From Clostridiales bacterium (GTDB lineage Bacteria; Bacillota; Clostridia; Oscillospirales; Ruminococcaceae): a DNA stretch of 64,000 nt. The notes under the pieces are model-generated. The model had not been told where the DNA came from. It was given only the letters and a program-made list of their open reading frames with translations, and searched no databases. Both the position numbers and the translations under genes were made by a program. Position 1 is the first letter of the stretch; each line of letters opens with the position of its first letter. Shown one piece after another: positions 31,889 through 41,192 of this stretch. The DNA lies in NCBI GenBank assembly GCA_003150405.1, contig QAMM01000007.1, forward strand, positions 170,997-234,996. The letters run 5' to 3'.

Positions 31889-32210
31889 TTTCGATATGCA
31901 CCTCCAAAGGGTCGGGTATGGAATAAACCGTATTGCGGTTTTTCAAGACAACAAAGATTATCTTATGAAAAAATCGTTTGTTGGGGTTGGGGGAACCCGC
32001 AGGAATAATCAAAACCACCCCAACTAGAAGAATAAAGCCAAGATAAAACAAAAAAAGACTCGGATGTACCAAGTCTTTTACGAGAAATGCGGACATGAGG
32101 ACAGCAGCCAGAAACAAAAAGTCGGAAAGCGTCAAAGACGCTTTAATCTGCGTCTTGCTATCCAGTTCACGCGGAATAATGTATTCAAGATTTCGATTGA
32201 TTGCCGCCAC
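31845..32210 (-). CDS. VirB3-like small membrane protein (121 aa)
   Basis: GTG start with AGGAGGC upstream. After YIIPRELDSKTQIKASLTLS come two adjacent helices (DFLFLAAVLMSAFLV and LFLFYLGFILLVGVVLIIP), then a cytoplasmic tail with PNPNKRFFHKIIFVVL. This is the layout of VirB3/PrgI-type proteins always placed before VirB4, as here. Overlaps both neighbours. Confidence 0.8.
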   Translation of the reverse strand: MAAINRNLEYIIPRELDSKTQIKASLTLSDFLFLAAVLMSAFLVKDLVHPSLFLFYLGFILLVGVVLIIPAGSPNPNKRFFHKIIFVVLKNRNTVYSIPDPLEVHIENENTEESQNTATDE

Positions 32211-34113
32211 GTTTTTTGCCTCCTTCTTTTAGTGCTTTTGCCCGTTGTTCCGGCAGACGCCTATTCTTTCCAACGGTCGGGCGAGACGGTGGTGTTGTCG
32301 GCGTAAATCCGGCGTGTTGCTGCATATCATAGGCAGAAGCAAACTTGTTTTTCATCCGGTTAAACACTTCATCGCGGGTATGCAGCGCAGCAATCGCCGT
32401 GTTGCGCCCAACGTCGTAAGAACGGGTGAGGATGTTATCCTGCATTTTTCCAGAGGCTTTTTCCATTCCGTGATTGAGCTTGTTTTGCACAATGCCGCCA
32501 AGCGTTGTGGTACGGTCTGGAACGCGCCCCTTATGCTCGTTTGGCTGCTCATTTTTTGCCTCCGGTTGCTCCGGTGGCGCGGATGCGGTTTGCTGTGCGG
32601 CACTGTCCGGCATATCCATTTTAGAACGGTCGCTGTTTTGAGCTTCAGAATGTTCCGATTGGCTGGTATCCATTCCCGGAGTCCCATGTGAACGCGGTTC
32701 AACGGGCGGCGCTCCATTCGCTTCCGGTTGTTTCCCATCTCCTAATTTTGGCGGATGCTCTCCAGCATTTAAAGTACGGTCAAAAGAAGAATAGCCGTAA
32801 ATCGTCCCAGCGCGTCCCTGATTTTTGGCGGCTTCCTGTTTTTCTTTCACATAGTCATGAATTCCTTTGGCTTTACCAGCCGTATACCCGCCAACTGCCG
32901 CTGTTGCGAGAGCAACGCCGCCAGCGGCCTTTGCCGCCGCGTGCATCCCGGTTTTGGCAGCGTGCATCGTACCTTTGGCGAGTCCAGCCGCCATTCTTGC
33001 GCCTTGATATACGCCCATGACCGTATGAAACGCACTTGACAATCCGGCGTCGATTCCAAGAATTTTTTGAATGATGTTTGGCCCGTCAATAAGCGCCCAC
33101 GAAAAGCCGAACATGGCGAACGCCTGTGCCAAGCCGTCAAATGTCCGGGCAACCCACGAAACACCGATGATATACACCCGGAATAAAAGGGCGATGGCAA
33201 TAAGGACCAAAAACAGGGACAGGATTTCCGAGCATACCCGTTTGGTACGTTCTCCGCTTGTCAGGTCGATTGCCGAAACAAAGAGAAGAACGTACACGTT
33301 ATATCCGAGTTCAAAAATGATTTTCCCTATCTTGATAGCGGAAAAAACCAGTGCAATCAGCATCGCAAACAGGGAAATAAACAGAGGTATCCAGTCAATT
33401 TTATAGCGGTAATAGTAGCTGGAAAGCAATTCCCAGCCGAACAGCCCGTCCCCAAGCTGGGTAAGCTGGTAGTTGCCGTTGCTGTCAATCCCAAGCTGAT
33501 TTGAAAAGATTTCCGGGTTTTTGCAGTTGCCCGGACGAGCCTGCTCAACCGGATTGATGTACTCTATCTTATCCGTTGGAATGTTGTTGTGATTTTGCAA
33601 GGCGGCGTCTGAAAAATCGTTCTGGTCGTAGTACAGCAAATCCTGTACGGCATTATCCATGACCGTCTGCGCCATGCTTGCTTCTGTGGTGTCCTTAAAG
33701 GTATTGATGCCCGCGCCCGTCAGGTCGTTTAACTGCGACAGAAAAGAGGGCAAGCCAATCATGATAATAAAAAAGCAAAGGAAATTAAACGGTATCTGTC
33801 CCTTTGATTTTACACGGTTTGTCATGAACCCGTAAAACAGCAGGACAACGCCAATCAGCATAAGCCCCCATGCCACGGGTTTTAACTGGTCGAACAAACC
33901 CATAACTTCCGGGCTGTTCAGAAAATCAATGTTTTGGAACAAAGCATTGACCGCCTGTTCCACGGCGGTAATCATCATCGCCAAAATGCGAAGAATCCAC
34001 CAGCCGATGAAACGGAAAGCATACAAAAACGGGTTGTTCGTTGTGGTGAACAAGTCGTTATATTGCAACAAAGACTCGAAGGCGTCTATGGGAATCACCC
34101 GCCTTTCATTCAA
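32185..34113 (-). CDS. VirB6/TrbL-like polytopic channel protein (642 aa)
   Basis: At least six membrane helices in the first 380 residues (VAWGLMLIGVVLLFYGF, IPFNFLCFFIIMIGLPSFLS, WIPLFISLFAMLIALVFS, ILSLFLVLIAIALLFRVYI), then Gly/Ala-rich AGLAKGTMHAAKTGMHAAAK. A long hydrophilic Pro/Gln-rich cytoplasmic tail ends in a basic stretch. Corresponds to the inner channel component of ICE T4SSs. The start is a TTG with no strong ribosome site, so the first few residues are uncertain. Overlaps virD4 by 8 nt. Confidence 0.85.
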   Translation of the reverse strand: MNERRVIPIDAFESLLQYNDLFTTTNNPFLYAFRFIGWWILRILAMMITAVEQAVNALFQNIDFLNSPEVMGLFDQLKPVAWGLMLIGVVLLFYGFMTNRVKSKGQIPFNFLCFFIIMIGLPSFLSQLNDLTGAGINTFKDTTEASMAQTVMDNAVQDLLYYDQNDFSDAALQNHNNIPTDKIEYINPVEQARPGNCKNPEIFSNQLGIDSNGNYQLTQLGDGLFGWELLSSYYYRYKIDWIPLFISLFAMLIALVFSAIKIGKIIFELGYNVYVLLFVSAIDLTSGERTKRVCSEILSLFLVLIAIALLFRVYIIGVSWVARTFDGLAQAFAMFGFSWALIDGPNIIQKILGIDAGLSSAFHTVMGVYQGARMAAGLAKGTMHAAKTGMHAAAKAAGGVALATAAVGGYTAGKAKGIHDYVKEKQEAAKNQGRAGTIYGYSSFDRTLNAGEHPPKLGDGKQPEANGAPPVEPRSHGTPGMDTSQSEHSEAQNSDRSKMDMPDSAAQQTASAPPEQPEAKNEQPNEHKGRVPDRTTTLGGIVQNKLNHGMEKASGKMQDNILTRSYDVGRNTAIAALHTRDEVFNRMKNKFASAYDMQQHAGFTPTTPPSRPTVGKNRRLPEQRAKALKEGGKKRGGNQSKS

Positions 34114-36214
34114 TTAGTTTTTTTATCGAATAATAGTCGCTGTCCGACAACGTGCCGAAGTGGTAAAACTCTCTAAGCTGCTCTAATATTTCAGAGATAG
34201 GCAGTGTTTCAAGCGCTTCAATATAGATGCCGGAAGCATTCAGCTTATTTGATACGAAACGCAGTTTTTCACCATGCAGACATGGCGATTCGGTTTGAAG
34301 TGCGGGGATGTTTTTTACACCTCTCACATTTTCGGGAAGGTAGAACAGATTGTCCAGATTGATTTCCGAAAGGGGTTTTGAGTATGGCAGTCGGTTGTAT
34401 GGAATATCTGCATCAGGATTAAAGCCGTCCAAATACTCATAGCGGTATTTCATTGCCGTATCCTCCGCTGCTAAAATTGGCTTTGCGTCGATGCGTTCCC
34501 CTTTAAGATTGCGCCGCTTCATGAGTGGGATAACGACCATATCACCCTCTTTCATGTGGAGCAGTTCATCCGCAGTCAGCAACGGGCGTTCTTCGTATGT
34601 TTCTGTGACGCTCTTATTCAAAGATAACCTTGCTCCGCTGCGGGAAACATTTTGATTCGTGAATTTCCCCAGCCGTTCCGACACCATTTCCCTTGTATCT
34701 TTGCCGGGTGAAATGAGGTAAACCAATGTAGAACAGTTATCCTCGATGATTTCTCCCGCTTCTTTGCCGTAAACTTTATAAATCTGTTGGCGGGACTGTG
34801 CGTACAGGTCAAAACTGATGCCATAGCCAAGACAAACCGCCAACATACCCTCTGCATCCAGAAGGGGAGGGAAGTTAAAGGCTTCATCGCCAATCACTTT
34901 TACCGGGCGTTTGCATTTCCCCTTATTGTGCGTTGTGGCATAATCGGTCAAGCGGAAATACATTTGATTCACAAAAATACTCGCCAGAGGATAAAACGGT
35001 TTTTTGCTCTGCGGAATACGCAGAAACACGGCGACAGGCTTTTCACCAAACCCGATTTCCAGTAAATCAATGGTGTTCTGCGAGGTCATTTTTGCGATGT
35101 TTTCATACCCAAAAATAGACAGCTTGCTTGCCAGAATGGACAAGATAGAGCTTCTTGTCTTTCCTTCTGAGAATTTTATGGTCGCATATTTAAGCCTTGC
35201 CCGGTCGGTGATAGGACGGCTCATAAAAAACCTGTCCAATTCCGTCTCTTTGGTTTTGGTGTCCTTAATGGATTCCAGCGTCACCACAAAAAGATATATC
35301 GAATACATATTGATTTTTTCGGGGTGATTATCTTTCAGGCAATCTTCGACATGAGCGATTGCAACCGCCGTAAATAGGTCAATCGGTGCATCCACCCAAA
35401 AACGGTCTTTGGCATTCTTATCTTCCAGCAGTGATACGCCTACTGTGCGGCAGGATTCTTCCGCTATGCTTTTATCGGTTCTGTAATAATCAATGACGAG
35501 CTGAAGCAGGTTCCAGTACATGGTGTGTTCCGGGTCGATTAAGTCCAAAAGCCTTATATTATATCCGCGTTCAAGGAGTTTTGGAATATTGGCGCGCGCC
35601 AGCTCTCCTTTTACATCGAATATAACCAAGCTGGACTGTTCTTCCGCGCGGGAAAGAATATCTATGGTTGGAATGACTAGGATTTCCCCCTTGCCTCCGC
35701 GCGTGATCGCTTCAATCAGGTTATTGTTGATGCTGTCGTCAATGTAGAGCTTATCTTGATACCGGGCAACCGGAAGCCCGCCGCGCCCCGGAAAAGGCAA
35801 ATCCTTTTCCGGGATTTCCTTATACGTCGCCTTGATTTCCTCAAATGTGGCAAAGCGTGATTTCCCTTTTTGCCCTACATTCATTTCCTTAAAGCTGGTA
35901 TGAATGCGGTAAATAAAAACAGCCGCGCCGATAACACCAAACAGCAGGGCTAACAAATACCATCCAACAAAATCCAGAGACGGCAATAACAGCGGTGCGG
36001 TCGGTTCGCCCCGCAGCATTGCCGGAAGATTCGACAGGCAGCGACAGGCAATTTGCATGGCGAACAGGCAAAGCACCACCATCCCGACGCCGATTCCTCC
36101 AAGCACACGCGGATTGGAAAGCAAGGCGTTTTCTGGAAGGAGCTTTTTGAACGCTTGCCGTTCTTCCGCTGGATGATGTTTATGGAATCCCGGAAATATG
36201 TTACGAATATTCAC
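34106..36214 (-). CDS. virD4: VirD4/TraG-type coupling protein
   Basis: 702 residues. Two N-terminal membrane helices (GIGVGMVVLCLFAMQIACRC, DFVGWYLLALLFGVIGAAVF), then the ATPase: Walker A-like ITRGGKGEILVIPTID (near 175), FDVKGELA, and Walker B VKVIGDEAFNFPPL (near 441), followed by YAQSRQQIYKVYG. It docks the relaxase-DNA complex to the channel. GTG start. The C-terminal 100 residues carry short extensions common in this group. Complete. Confidence 0.93.
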   Translation of the reverse strand: MNIRNIFPGFHKHHPAEERQAFKKLLPENALLSNPRVLGGIGVGMVVLCLFAMQIACRCLSNLPAMLRGEPTAPLLLPSLDFVGWYLLALLFGVIGAAVFIYRIHTSFKEMNVGQKGKSRFATFEEIKATYKEIPEKDLPFPGRGGLPVARYQDKLYIDDSINNNLIEAITRGGKGEILVIPTIDILSRAEEQSSLVIFDVKGELARANIPKLLERGYNIRLLDLIDPEHTMYWNLLQLVIDYYRTDKSIAEESCRTVGVSLLEDKNAKDRFWVDAPIDLFTAVAIAHVEDCLKDNHPEKINMYSIYLFVVTLESIKDTKTKETELDRFFMSRPITDRARLKYATIKFSEGKTRSSILSILASKLSIFGYENIAKMTSQNTIDLLEIGFGEKPVAVFLRIPQSKKPFYPLASIFVNQMYFRLTDYATTHNKGKCKRPVKVIGDEAFNFPPLLDAEGMLAVCLGYGISFDLYAQSRQQIYKVYGKEAGEIIEDNCSTLVYLISPGKDTREMVSERLGKFTNQNVSRSGARLSLNKSVTETYEERPLLTADELLHMKEGDMVVIPLMKRRNLKGERIDAKPILAAEDTAMKYRYEYLDGFNPDADIPYNRLPYSKPLSEINLDNLFYLPENVRGVKNIPALQTESPCLHGEKLRFVSNKLNASGIYIEALETLPISEILEQLREFYHFGTLSDSDYYSIKKLIE

Positions 36215-36217
36215 TGA

Positions 36218-36538
36218 TTAACCGCCCTGCGCCATCGACTGAACCGACATAACAATACTTGGAGCTAGAATAATTCCGATGATTGCTACGACAACCCAAA
36301 AGATATGCGCTTTTGCCCATTGTTTCGCCTGTTGTGTTCCGACTAGTGCAAACAAGCCGACAATTAAAGCCACCACGCCGACCGGGGCGGCAAACCCTAT
36401 CAGATAGTCGCCAAAGCTATAAATACTATTTTGCAACTGGTCGGTTCCGACTTCTCCGGCGGCAAGAGCTGTAAAAGATGCCCCGGCAGCCAGCGCCGAC
36501 GCAATCACGGATACAATGGTTTTCCAAACTTTTTTCAT
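36218..36538 (-). CDS. TrbC/VirB2-like pilin-type protein (106 aa)
   Basis: ATG with AAGGAGT upstream. Signal peptide (VWKTIVSVIASALAAGASFTALAAG), then two helices (DYLIGFAAPVGVVALIVGLF and AHIFWVVVAIIGIILAPSIV) joined by the polar loop TQQAKQWAKA, the exact layout of VirB2/TrbC subunits. Adjacent to virD4 by 3 nt. Confidence 0.85.
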   Translation of the reverse strand: MKKVWKTIVSVIASALAAGASFTALAAGEVGTDQLQNSIYSFGDYLIGFAAPVGVVALIVGLFALVGTQQAKQWAKAHIFWVVVAIIGIILAPSIVMSVQSMAQGG

Positions 36539-36550
36539 ATCAACTACTCC

Positions 36551-36838
36551 TTATCCATTGATGAATGTCTGTATTTCCTGTATGGCAGCTTGCAAGCCCT
36601 GTGAAAGTTCATGATGGAAGCAAATCCACGCATAAAGCCCGGACAATGCAAGAAAGGCAATTACTACAATGGAAATCCACCGGAGTAATTGCCTTATCAC
36701 TTCTGCAAGCAATTTAATTGTATTTCTCTTTTCGACGACAACGACGTTTTCATTCTCAATGCCATATTGCCGTCTGTACCGTTTGCGCTGCTTTTGCTCG
36801 GCATCAAGCCGTTTTTGTAAGGTCGGTTTCAATTTCAT
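36551..36838 (-). CDS. Small single-helix membrane protein of the transfer operon (95 aa)
   Basis: Very basic cytoplasmic N-terminus (QKRLDAEQKQRKRYRRQYGI), then one strong helix (WISIVVIAFLALSGLYAWIC) and a short outer tail. Overlaps the preceding ATPase gene by 4 nt. Not recognised; a small T4SS accessory by position. Confidence 0.65.
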   Translation of the reverse strand: MKLKPTLQKRLDAEQKQRKRYRRQYGIENENVVVVEKRNTIKLLAEVIRQLLRWISIVVIAFLALSGLYAWICFHHELSQGLQAAIQEIQTFING

Positions 36839-37899
36839 TTACGAAACCTCCGCCGCTTTCGGGGATGCTTGCCACCGGTATAATTCAGATGTTCCAATAA
36901 CCCGGCGTGCAGCGTTTTATCCGCACCGCTTAACGCAAACATATTGGGGGAATATTCACTGAAAAAGGTATTTTCCCGCTTATCCTTCATGCTCTTTTTC
37001 AGTTCTTCCCGTATGGCCTTTTCGGTAAAGCTGAACACATACTGGATTTCCTTGTCCTGAAGTTCTTTCAACACCTGCATGGTATTGTCCAGTTCCCACG
37101 GCTTAGAGCCGCTGACAACCACTTTCATATTCTTTTCCAGAAAGGGCAGCAGGTTATTTTGAGGAAACACGCCAAAATCAAAAACATACACATCATACTG
37201 TTTTCGGTATATCTCTGCAATTTTGAACACGTTATAGTACAAATCCAAATCCTGAAAGCGAATCATGGAAAGTGCTTTATCGTGGTACTGGATTTCATAC
37301 AGCGATGGGATTTCCTCAACATGGTGGTTTTCATTTGCTTCGATATAACAGACGGAAAGTCCTGAAAATTGGAGGTATTTCGCAAATTGAACAGCCTGTG
37401 TCGTTGTGCCAATCCGGGGCTGGCACCCACAAAAAGCAACGGTTTTGAAGCCGTTGCTTTCGGGCTTCTGGTCTGTCTCGCCGATGTATTGAACCTGTTG
37501 CAGCCTATCCAGCTCCAGCGCATTGTTTTTCCCTTCAAGGCATTCCAAAAGCTGTTTCTTTTCCGTTCCGATTGTCCGAGCTGAAACATATTTGAGAAAA
37601 CCGGCGTTTCGCAGGGATTGAATCAACACAGAATCCAAAGCGTAGCCCTTGGCAATGAAAATATAGTCGGCCGGTGAAACCTCCCGCAACTTACGGAATA
37701 AGGCGGCGATTTTCTGCGGCTCTGAACCCAAAAATTCAAGGTCAACAATAGCACGGGTATACTCTTTTGAAAGCATCAGGGTTTGTAAATCCTCTAATCG
37801 AATCATCTGGTCTGATAAATCATCAAAGGTTTCGCCCTGCTCGTTCAGGACTTCAGAAACGATGTATTTACTATCCGTTGCCCCTATGAATGCTATCAC
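36835..37899 (-). CDS. TadZ/CpaE-like ATPase with deviant Walker A (354 aa)
   Basis: GTG start overlapping the previous stop. Residues 1-140 form a receiver-like alpha/beta domain without the phospho-acceptor set. Then a ParA/MinD-type P-loop, VAFCGCQPRIGTTTQAVQFAKYL (Cys-x-Pro-x-x-Gly-Thr-Thr-Thr), lacking the usual signature Lys, and a switch-like YDVYVFDFGVFPQNN. A basic tail (KHPRKRRRFRK) ends it. TadZ-type proteins localise secretion or pilus machinery; here it sits in the T4SS operon and may place the channel. ATP hydrolysis is uncertain. Confidence 0.72.
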   Translation of the reverse strand: MIAFIGATDSKYIVSEVLNEQGETFDDLSDQMIRLEDLQTLMLSKEYTRAIVDLEFLGSEPQKIAALFRKLREVSPADYIFIAKGYALDSVLIQSLRNAGFLKYVSARTIGTEKKQLLECLEGKNNALELDRLQQVQYIGETDQKPESNGFKTVAFCGCQPRIGTTTQAVQFAKYLQFSGLSVCYIEANENHHVEEIPSLYEIQYHDKALSMIRFQDLDLYYNVFKIAEIYRKQYDVYVFDFGVFPQNNLLPFLEKNMKVVVSGSKPWELDNTMQVLKELQDKEIQYVFSFTEKAIREELKKSMKDKRENTFFSEYSPNMFALSGADKTLHAGLLEHLNYTGGKHPRKRRRFRK

Positions 37900-38963
37900 T
37901 GTTTTTCCCCCTTTTGAATCTTTCGCTTTTTCGCAAGCAGCAACAGCAATATCACAATGGCTGCAAGAAGAATAAGCGCGGCAACCGAAAGGGCGATAAC
38001 CGTCATTACCGTGTCGTCACGCTGATAAACTGCCGTCGCTTCCACCGTATACTCCGTTTCACCGCTTAAAATATCGCTCTGCCCCTCATAGGTGGCAACC
38101 GCTGTCCAGCCCTGCGCATCCGGCAACGCAACTTCGCTTTCATAAAGCGCCCGGTAATTTGCAGCGTACCGCCTGCCAGATGCTACCGCATCGCGGCAAA
38201 GGGTCTCGCCCGATTGATACGGCGCGCCCATCCACGCGGCGTTGTCGATTGCATAGCTTTCTGGGTCTAATCCGATGGAGCGTAAAATATCCGCTTCAAA
38301 ACCCTGTACTGCCGGGGCTTGTTCGTTGTACGGCACGAGTTTATCACCGATGGCGTAAAACTGCGCATTGTAAACCGAAACGGTCATGGGAATGCTCACA
38401 TCGTTTCGCCATGCGTAGCCGTCTACCTCCTGAAGCTCTTTGAAATCCAGCACAGACGGCACATACTGTCCGGTTGCTTCATCGTAATAGTTCACGTTTT
38501 TCTGCTCATCCGGGGTTGGCGTGTAGACCTGATACCCATAGTCGGTATACGCGGTGACGAGGTGACGCCGGTTCGTAATCGTCTGCGGCGTATAGGAAAT
38601 ACCGGTCAAAGTAACCGTCACATCCTTTCCGTCTTTCTGGATGGTGAGCTGTTCCGGCGCTCCTGCGTCCTGTGTATACAGGTCGGGATAGGTGACTTTA
38701 TGGGTAATCGGTTCTGGACGCTCCAACGGTTCCTCTCCAGTCACGGAATAGGTCACACGCAGTAAATTGTATTTCTGCCCGTCCTGCTCAACAACCGTTT
38801 CAAACTCGCTGTCAAACTGCTCGGCAAAGTTCGGATTGGTTGTCGTATACTCTTTCACAACTGCCGTCTGATTGTCCGGCAGCGTATTGTTTTCCGCAGC
38901 AGACGCAGGCGAGCAGAAAAAAAGGACTGGCAAAACAGCCAGCCCAGCAAACAACTTTTTCAT
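37896..38963 (-). CDS. Secreted, C-terminally anchored protein of the transfer operon (355 aa)
   Basis: ATG at 38963 with AAGGAGAA upstream. Signal peptide (LFAGLAVLPVLFFCSPASAA), a large beta-rich outer domain, then a C-terminal helix (VIALSVAALILLAAIVILLL) and basic tail, so it is membrane-anchored with the domain outside. An in-frame upstream extension lacks a ribosome site. Not recognised; perhaps a surface part of the channel or of mating-pair contact (inference from operon position). Confidence 0.68.
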   Translation of the reverse strand: MKKLFAGLAVLPVLFFCSPASAAENNTLPDNQTAVVKEYTTTNPNFAEQFDSEFETVVEQDGQKYNLLRVTYSVTGEEPLERPEPITHKVTYPDLYTQDAGAPEQLTIQKDGKDVTVTLTGISYTPQTITNRRHLVTAYTDYGYQVYTPTPDEQKNVNYYDEATGQYVPSVLDFKELQEVDGYAWRNDVSIPMTVSVYNAQFYAIGDKLVPYNEQAPAVQGFEADILRSIGLDPESYAIDNAAWMGAPYQSGETLCRDAVASGRRYAANYRALYESEVALPDAQGWTAVATYEGQSDILSGETEYTVEATAVYQRDDTVMTVIALSVAALILLAAIVILLLLLAKKRKIQKGEKQ

Positions 38964-39025
38964 ATATTTCTCCTTATAATTTAAAGAAACCAGTTCACAA
39001 AGAACTGGTTTCAAAAGTCATATTT

Positions 39026-39670
39026 TTATGTTGGAATTATATCCAAACAGAATTCCTCCAGGGTTTTGCCGGTATAATTTCTCGCCTCAATGCTCCAATT
39101 CCACTGAATTTCACTGCTTTCCGGATTTTGAGACGCGGTAACAGCCTCCTGTTCTTCCACGGCACATCCAAACGGGCTGACCAGAAGATTGTCTTCGGTC
39201 AGATAAAACGACCATGGCCCGTACATGGAATGGTAGCCAGAATAAGCATCATCGCCGAGCAGTACCAGATAACGGCTGCCCTGCAAAAAATCTTGGTCCA
39301 TGCCCGCATGATTCAGAGTCCTTACAACTGCAGTATCTCCTGCGGAATAGCAGTTACCCCACAGTACCTCGTCGACGGCAAAGGTAACCAAAGCTCCCTC
39401 GCCTTCCGCAGAAACCGGTTCCGCCTGAACGGCGGTAACCACGCAGTAAGCCAGTTTGCGGGAGCCATTTTCCTGTGCCCGACCCAAAAGGTCACGTAGA
39501 GCATCACGGGAAAAATAGCTGTAACCCAGTGAAATATACCGCATCCACTGAAGGTTGTCCGAATAGGTTTGACAGAGTTCGTGGGTCTCCTGTTCTGACA
39601 AATTTGACAGGGAACAGGATGATAATAGAAACCAAAGAATACACGAACAAAAAATGATTAATCGTTTCAT
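39026..39670 (-). CDS. Putative lipoprotein of unknown function (214 aa)
   Basis: Lipobox LLSSC after a hydrophobic N-terminus (RLIIFCSCILWFLLSSCSLS), so it is probably diacylated and membrane-tethered. The mature part has DEVLWGNCYSAGDTAVVRTL and GSRYLVLLGDDAYSGYH, a pattern also seen in the next gene upstream (VDDYIIGNGEQHIIMP, GDRFVLALNKYQYGGY), so the two are probably distant paralogues. Weak ribosome site. Lower GC than the T4SS genes. Confidence 0.65.
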   Translation of the reverse strand: MKRLIIFCSCILWFLLSSCSLSNLSEQETHELCQTYSDNLQWMRYISLGYSYFSRDALRDLLGRAQENGSRKLAYCVVTAVQAEPVSAEGEGALVTFAVDEVLWGNCYSAGDTAVVRTLNHAGMDQDFLQGSRYLVLLGDDAYSGYHSMYGPWSFYLTEDNLLVSPFGCAVEEQEAVTASQNPESSEIQWNWSIEARNYTGKTLEEFCLDIIPT

Positions 39671-39682
39671 AGAGTATCCACT

Positions 39683-40294
39683 TTAAGCCATTGACGCGAT
39701 TACACGTTTAAAAGGCTCCAACTCCATTCCAGAAAAACGCAGAAAATCTTCTTCTTCACCCGCAGGATAAACTTTATTATCATTTGAAATATAAAAATAG
39801 CTGGCAACAGAAGCCGTATTTTTATAGCCACCATATTGGTATTTGTTTAACGCCAATACAAAACGGTCACCCGGCTTAAAATCTGGACAACTTTCAAGAT
39901 TAAGTGAAACAATCGGCATAATAATATGCTGTTCACCGTTTCCAATGATATAGTCGTCAACTTTTAATTCTATACGCTGAACCGGTATATCATAATGGCT
40001 TTTTCCATCTTTTTGCAACACCATAGCTTCTGCGCTATTAGCTGCTGGATAGTGAGCGATAGTTTCTACGGGATTTACTTTCTCAACAGTTGCTTCTACA
40101 ACAATATCTGATTTTTCTAATAGCAATTCCGTTGTCCATTGTCCATTTATAGAGTAAAAAGAAGATGGTTTCAGCACCGGATAATCTGAACGTTTAGAAC
40201 CATTTGGCATAAAAGATAAGCAAATTCCTATTCCGACAATTAGAGATAATAATATAAGAAGTACAATAACAAAAACCTTTTTACTTCTTTGCAT
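39683..40294 (-). CDS. Membrane-anchored exported protein (203 aa)
   Basis: Strong start (AAGGAGGATAAAGAC then ATG). N-terminal anchor (VFVIVLLILLSLIVGIGICL), then an outer domain with EKSDIVVEATVEKVNPVETI and CPDFKPGDRFVLALNKYQYGGY. It resembles the lipoprotein encoded 13 nt downstream. Function unknown; grouped with a metalloprotease gene, so possibly a substrate, partner or immunity-type protein (speculative). Confidence 0.65.
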   Translation of the reverse strand: MQRSKKVFVIVLLILLSLIVGIGICLSFMPNGSKRSDYPVLKPSSFYSINGQWTTELLLEKSDIVVEATVEKVNPVETIAHYPAANSAEAMVLQKDGKSHYDIPVQRIELKVDDYIIGNGEQHIIMPIVSLNLESCPDFKPGDRFVLALNKYQYGGYKNTASVASYFYISNDNKVYPAGEEEDFLRFSGMELEPFKRVIASMA

Positions 40295-40330
40295 GTCTTT
40301 ATCCTCCTTGTGTTCTTTATTGTCAGAAAT

Positions 40331-40948
40331 TTACGGATACATTCTTCTAAATTCAGAAATATCTTCCGCAGATAACTGAGTTAGACCTGGAATACTTGTA
40401 ACAGAATCTTTTCCTGAAGTACCCATACCATATACATGACATAATTCATGCATAATCATACTAATCCACTCATTCCCCGGATGAGGCATATTGCCAGGAT
40501 GAAACATTATTTGTGCGTAATTTATATAAATTGTTCCACTCGAAGGCACATCACTTAGTTTGTAGTAATATCTTCCCGAAGTACTTCTAGGTATAGTTAC
40601 AGCATCTGCTAAATAATCATATCCATGTGCATCCCAAGTATCTTCAGATGGCTGTAATAGGTCAACATTCGAACTGTTAAATGTCGACACTACACACCTT
40701 ATATTGCTAGGTGACTGTGTATTTATTTTACTAACACCCGATGGAACATACGAAGAAGCGCCATGTCCACTTGGTAATAAACTATATACTTCCGTGCTAT
40801 ATTTAGAATTCGATATAACAGACCATCTCAATTTTGTTGAGCTGTTTCCTTCTCCCAAATATTCGGCACCAAAGGCGGTAATAGAAAATACAGCGGCAAT
40901 GGCTAAAATTATTAATGATGCTATTGCTTTTTTACTTTTCGCTTTCAA
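40331..40948 (-). CDS. Secreted zinc metalloprotease-like protein (205 aa)
   Basis: TTG start with AAGGAGGG upstream. Signal peptide (AIASLIILAIAAVFSITAFGA). Near residue 167 is MIMHELCHVYGMG, an HExxHxxG zinc site as in matrixin/M10-like proteases; the usual third ligand position two residues further holds Thr instead of His or Asp, so the third ligand must come from elsewhere or the site is atypical. No propeptide is evident. AT-rich, with its own promoter region upstream (41000-41190, no gene seen). Confidence 0.75.
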   Translation of the reverse strand: MKAKSKKAIASLIILAIAAVFSITAFGAEYLGEGNSSTKLRWSVISNSKYSTEVYSLLPSGHGASSYVPSGVSKINTQSPSNIRCVVSTFNSSNVDLLQPSEDTWDAHGYDYLADAVTIPRSTSGRYYYKLSDVPSSGTIYINYAQIMFHPGNMPHPGNEWISMIMHELCHVYGMGTSGKDSVTSIPGLTQLSAEDISEFRRMYP

Positions 40949-41192
40949 TTTTATTCCCTCCTTGATTTTGTTCTTGGTCTAAAAAAGTATTCATTTAATT
41001 ATTCAATGGAATCACTCCTCCTGAAAAATTTACATTATAATTTTAACACATCAGACACGGTTAATATATATATTTATTTTACAAAATATTATTGAAATTT
41101 ACTATTTATACGTCTTACGGCCCGAGCTGGTTAAAATTAATCTTTGTGGCAAGGCCGAAAATACTCATATACGATTCTGTTATTCAGAATCT

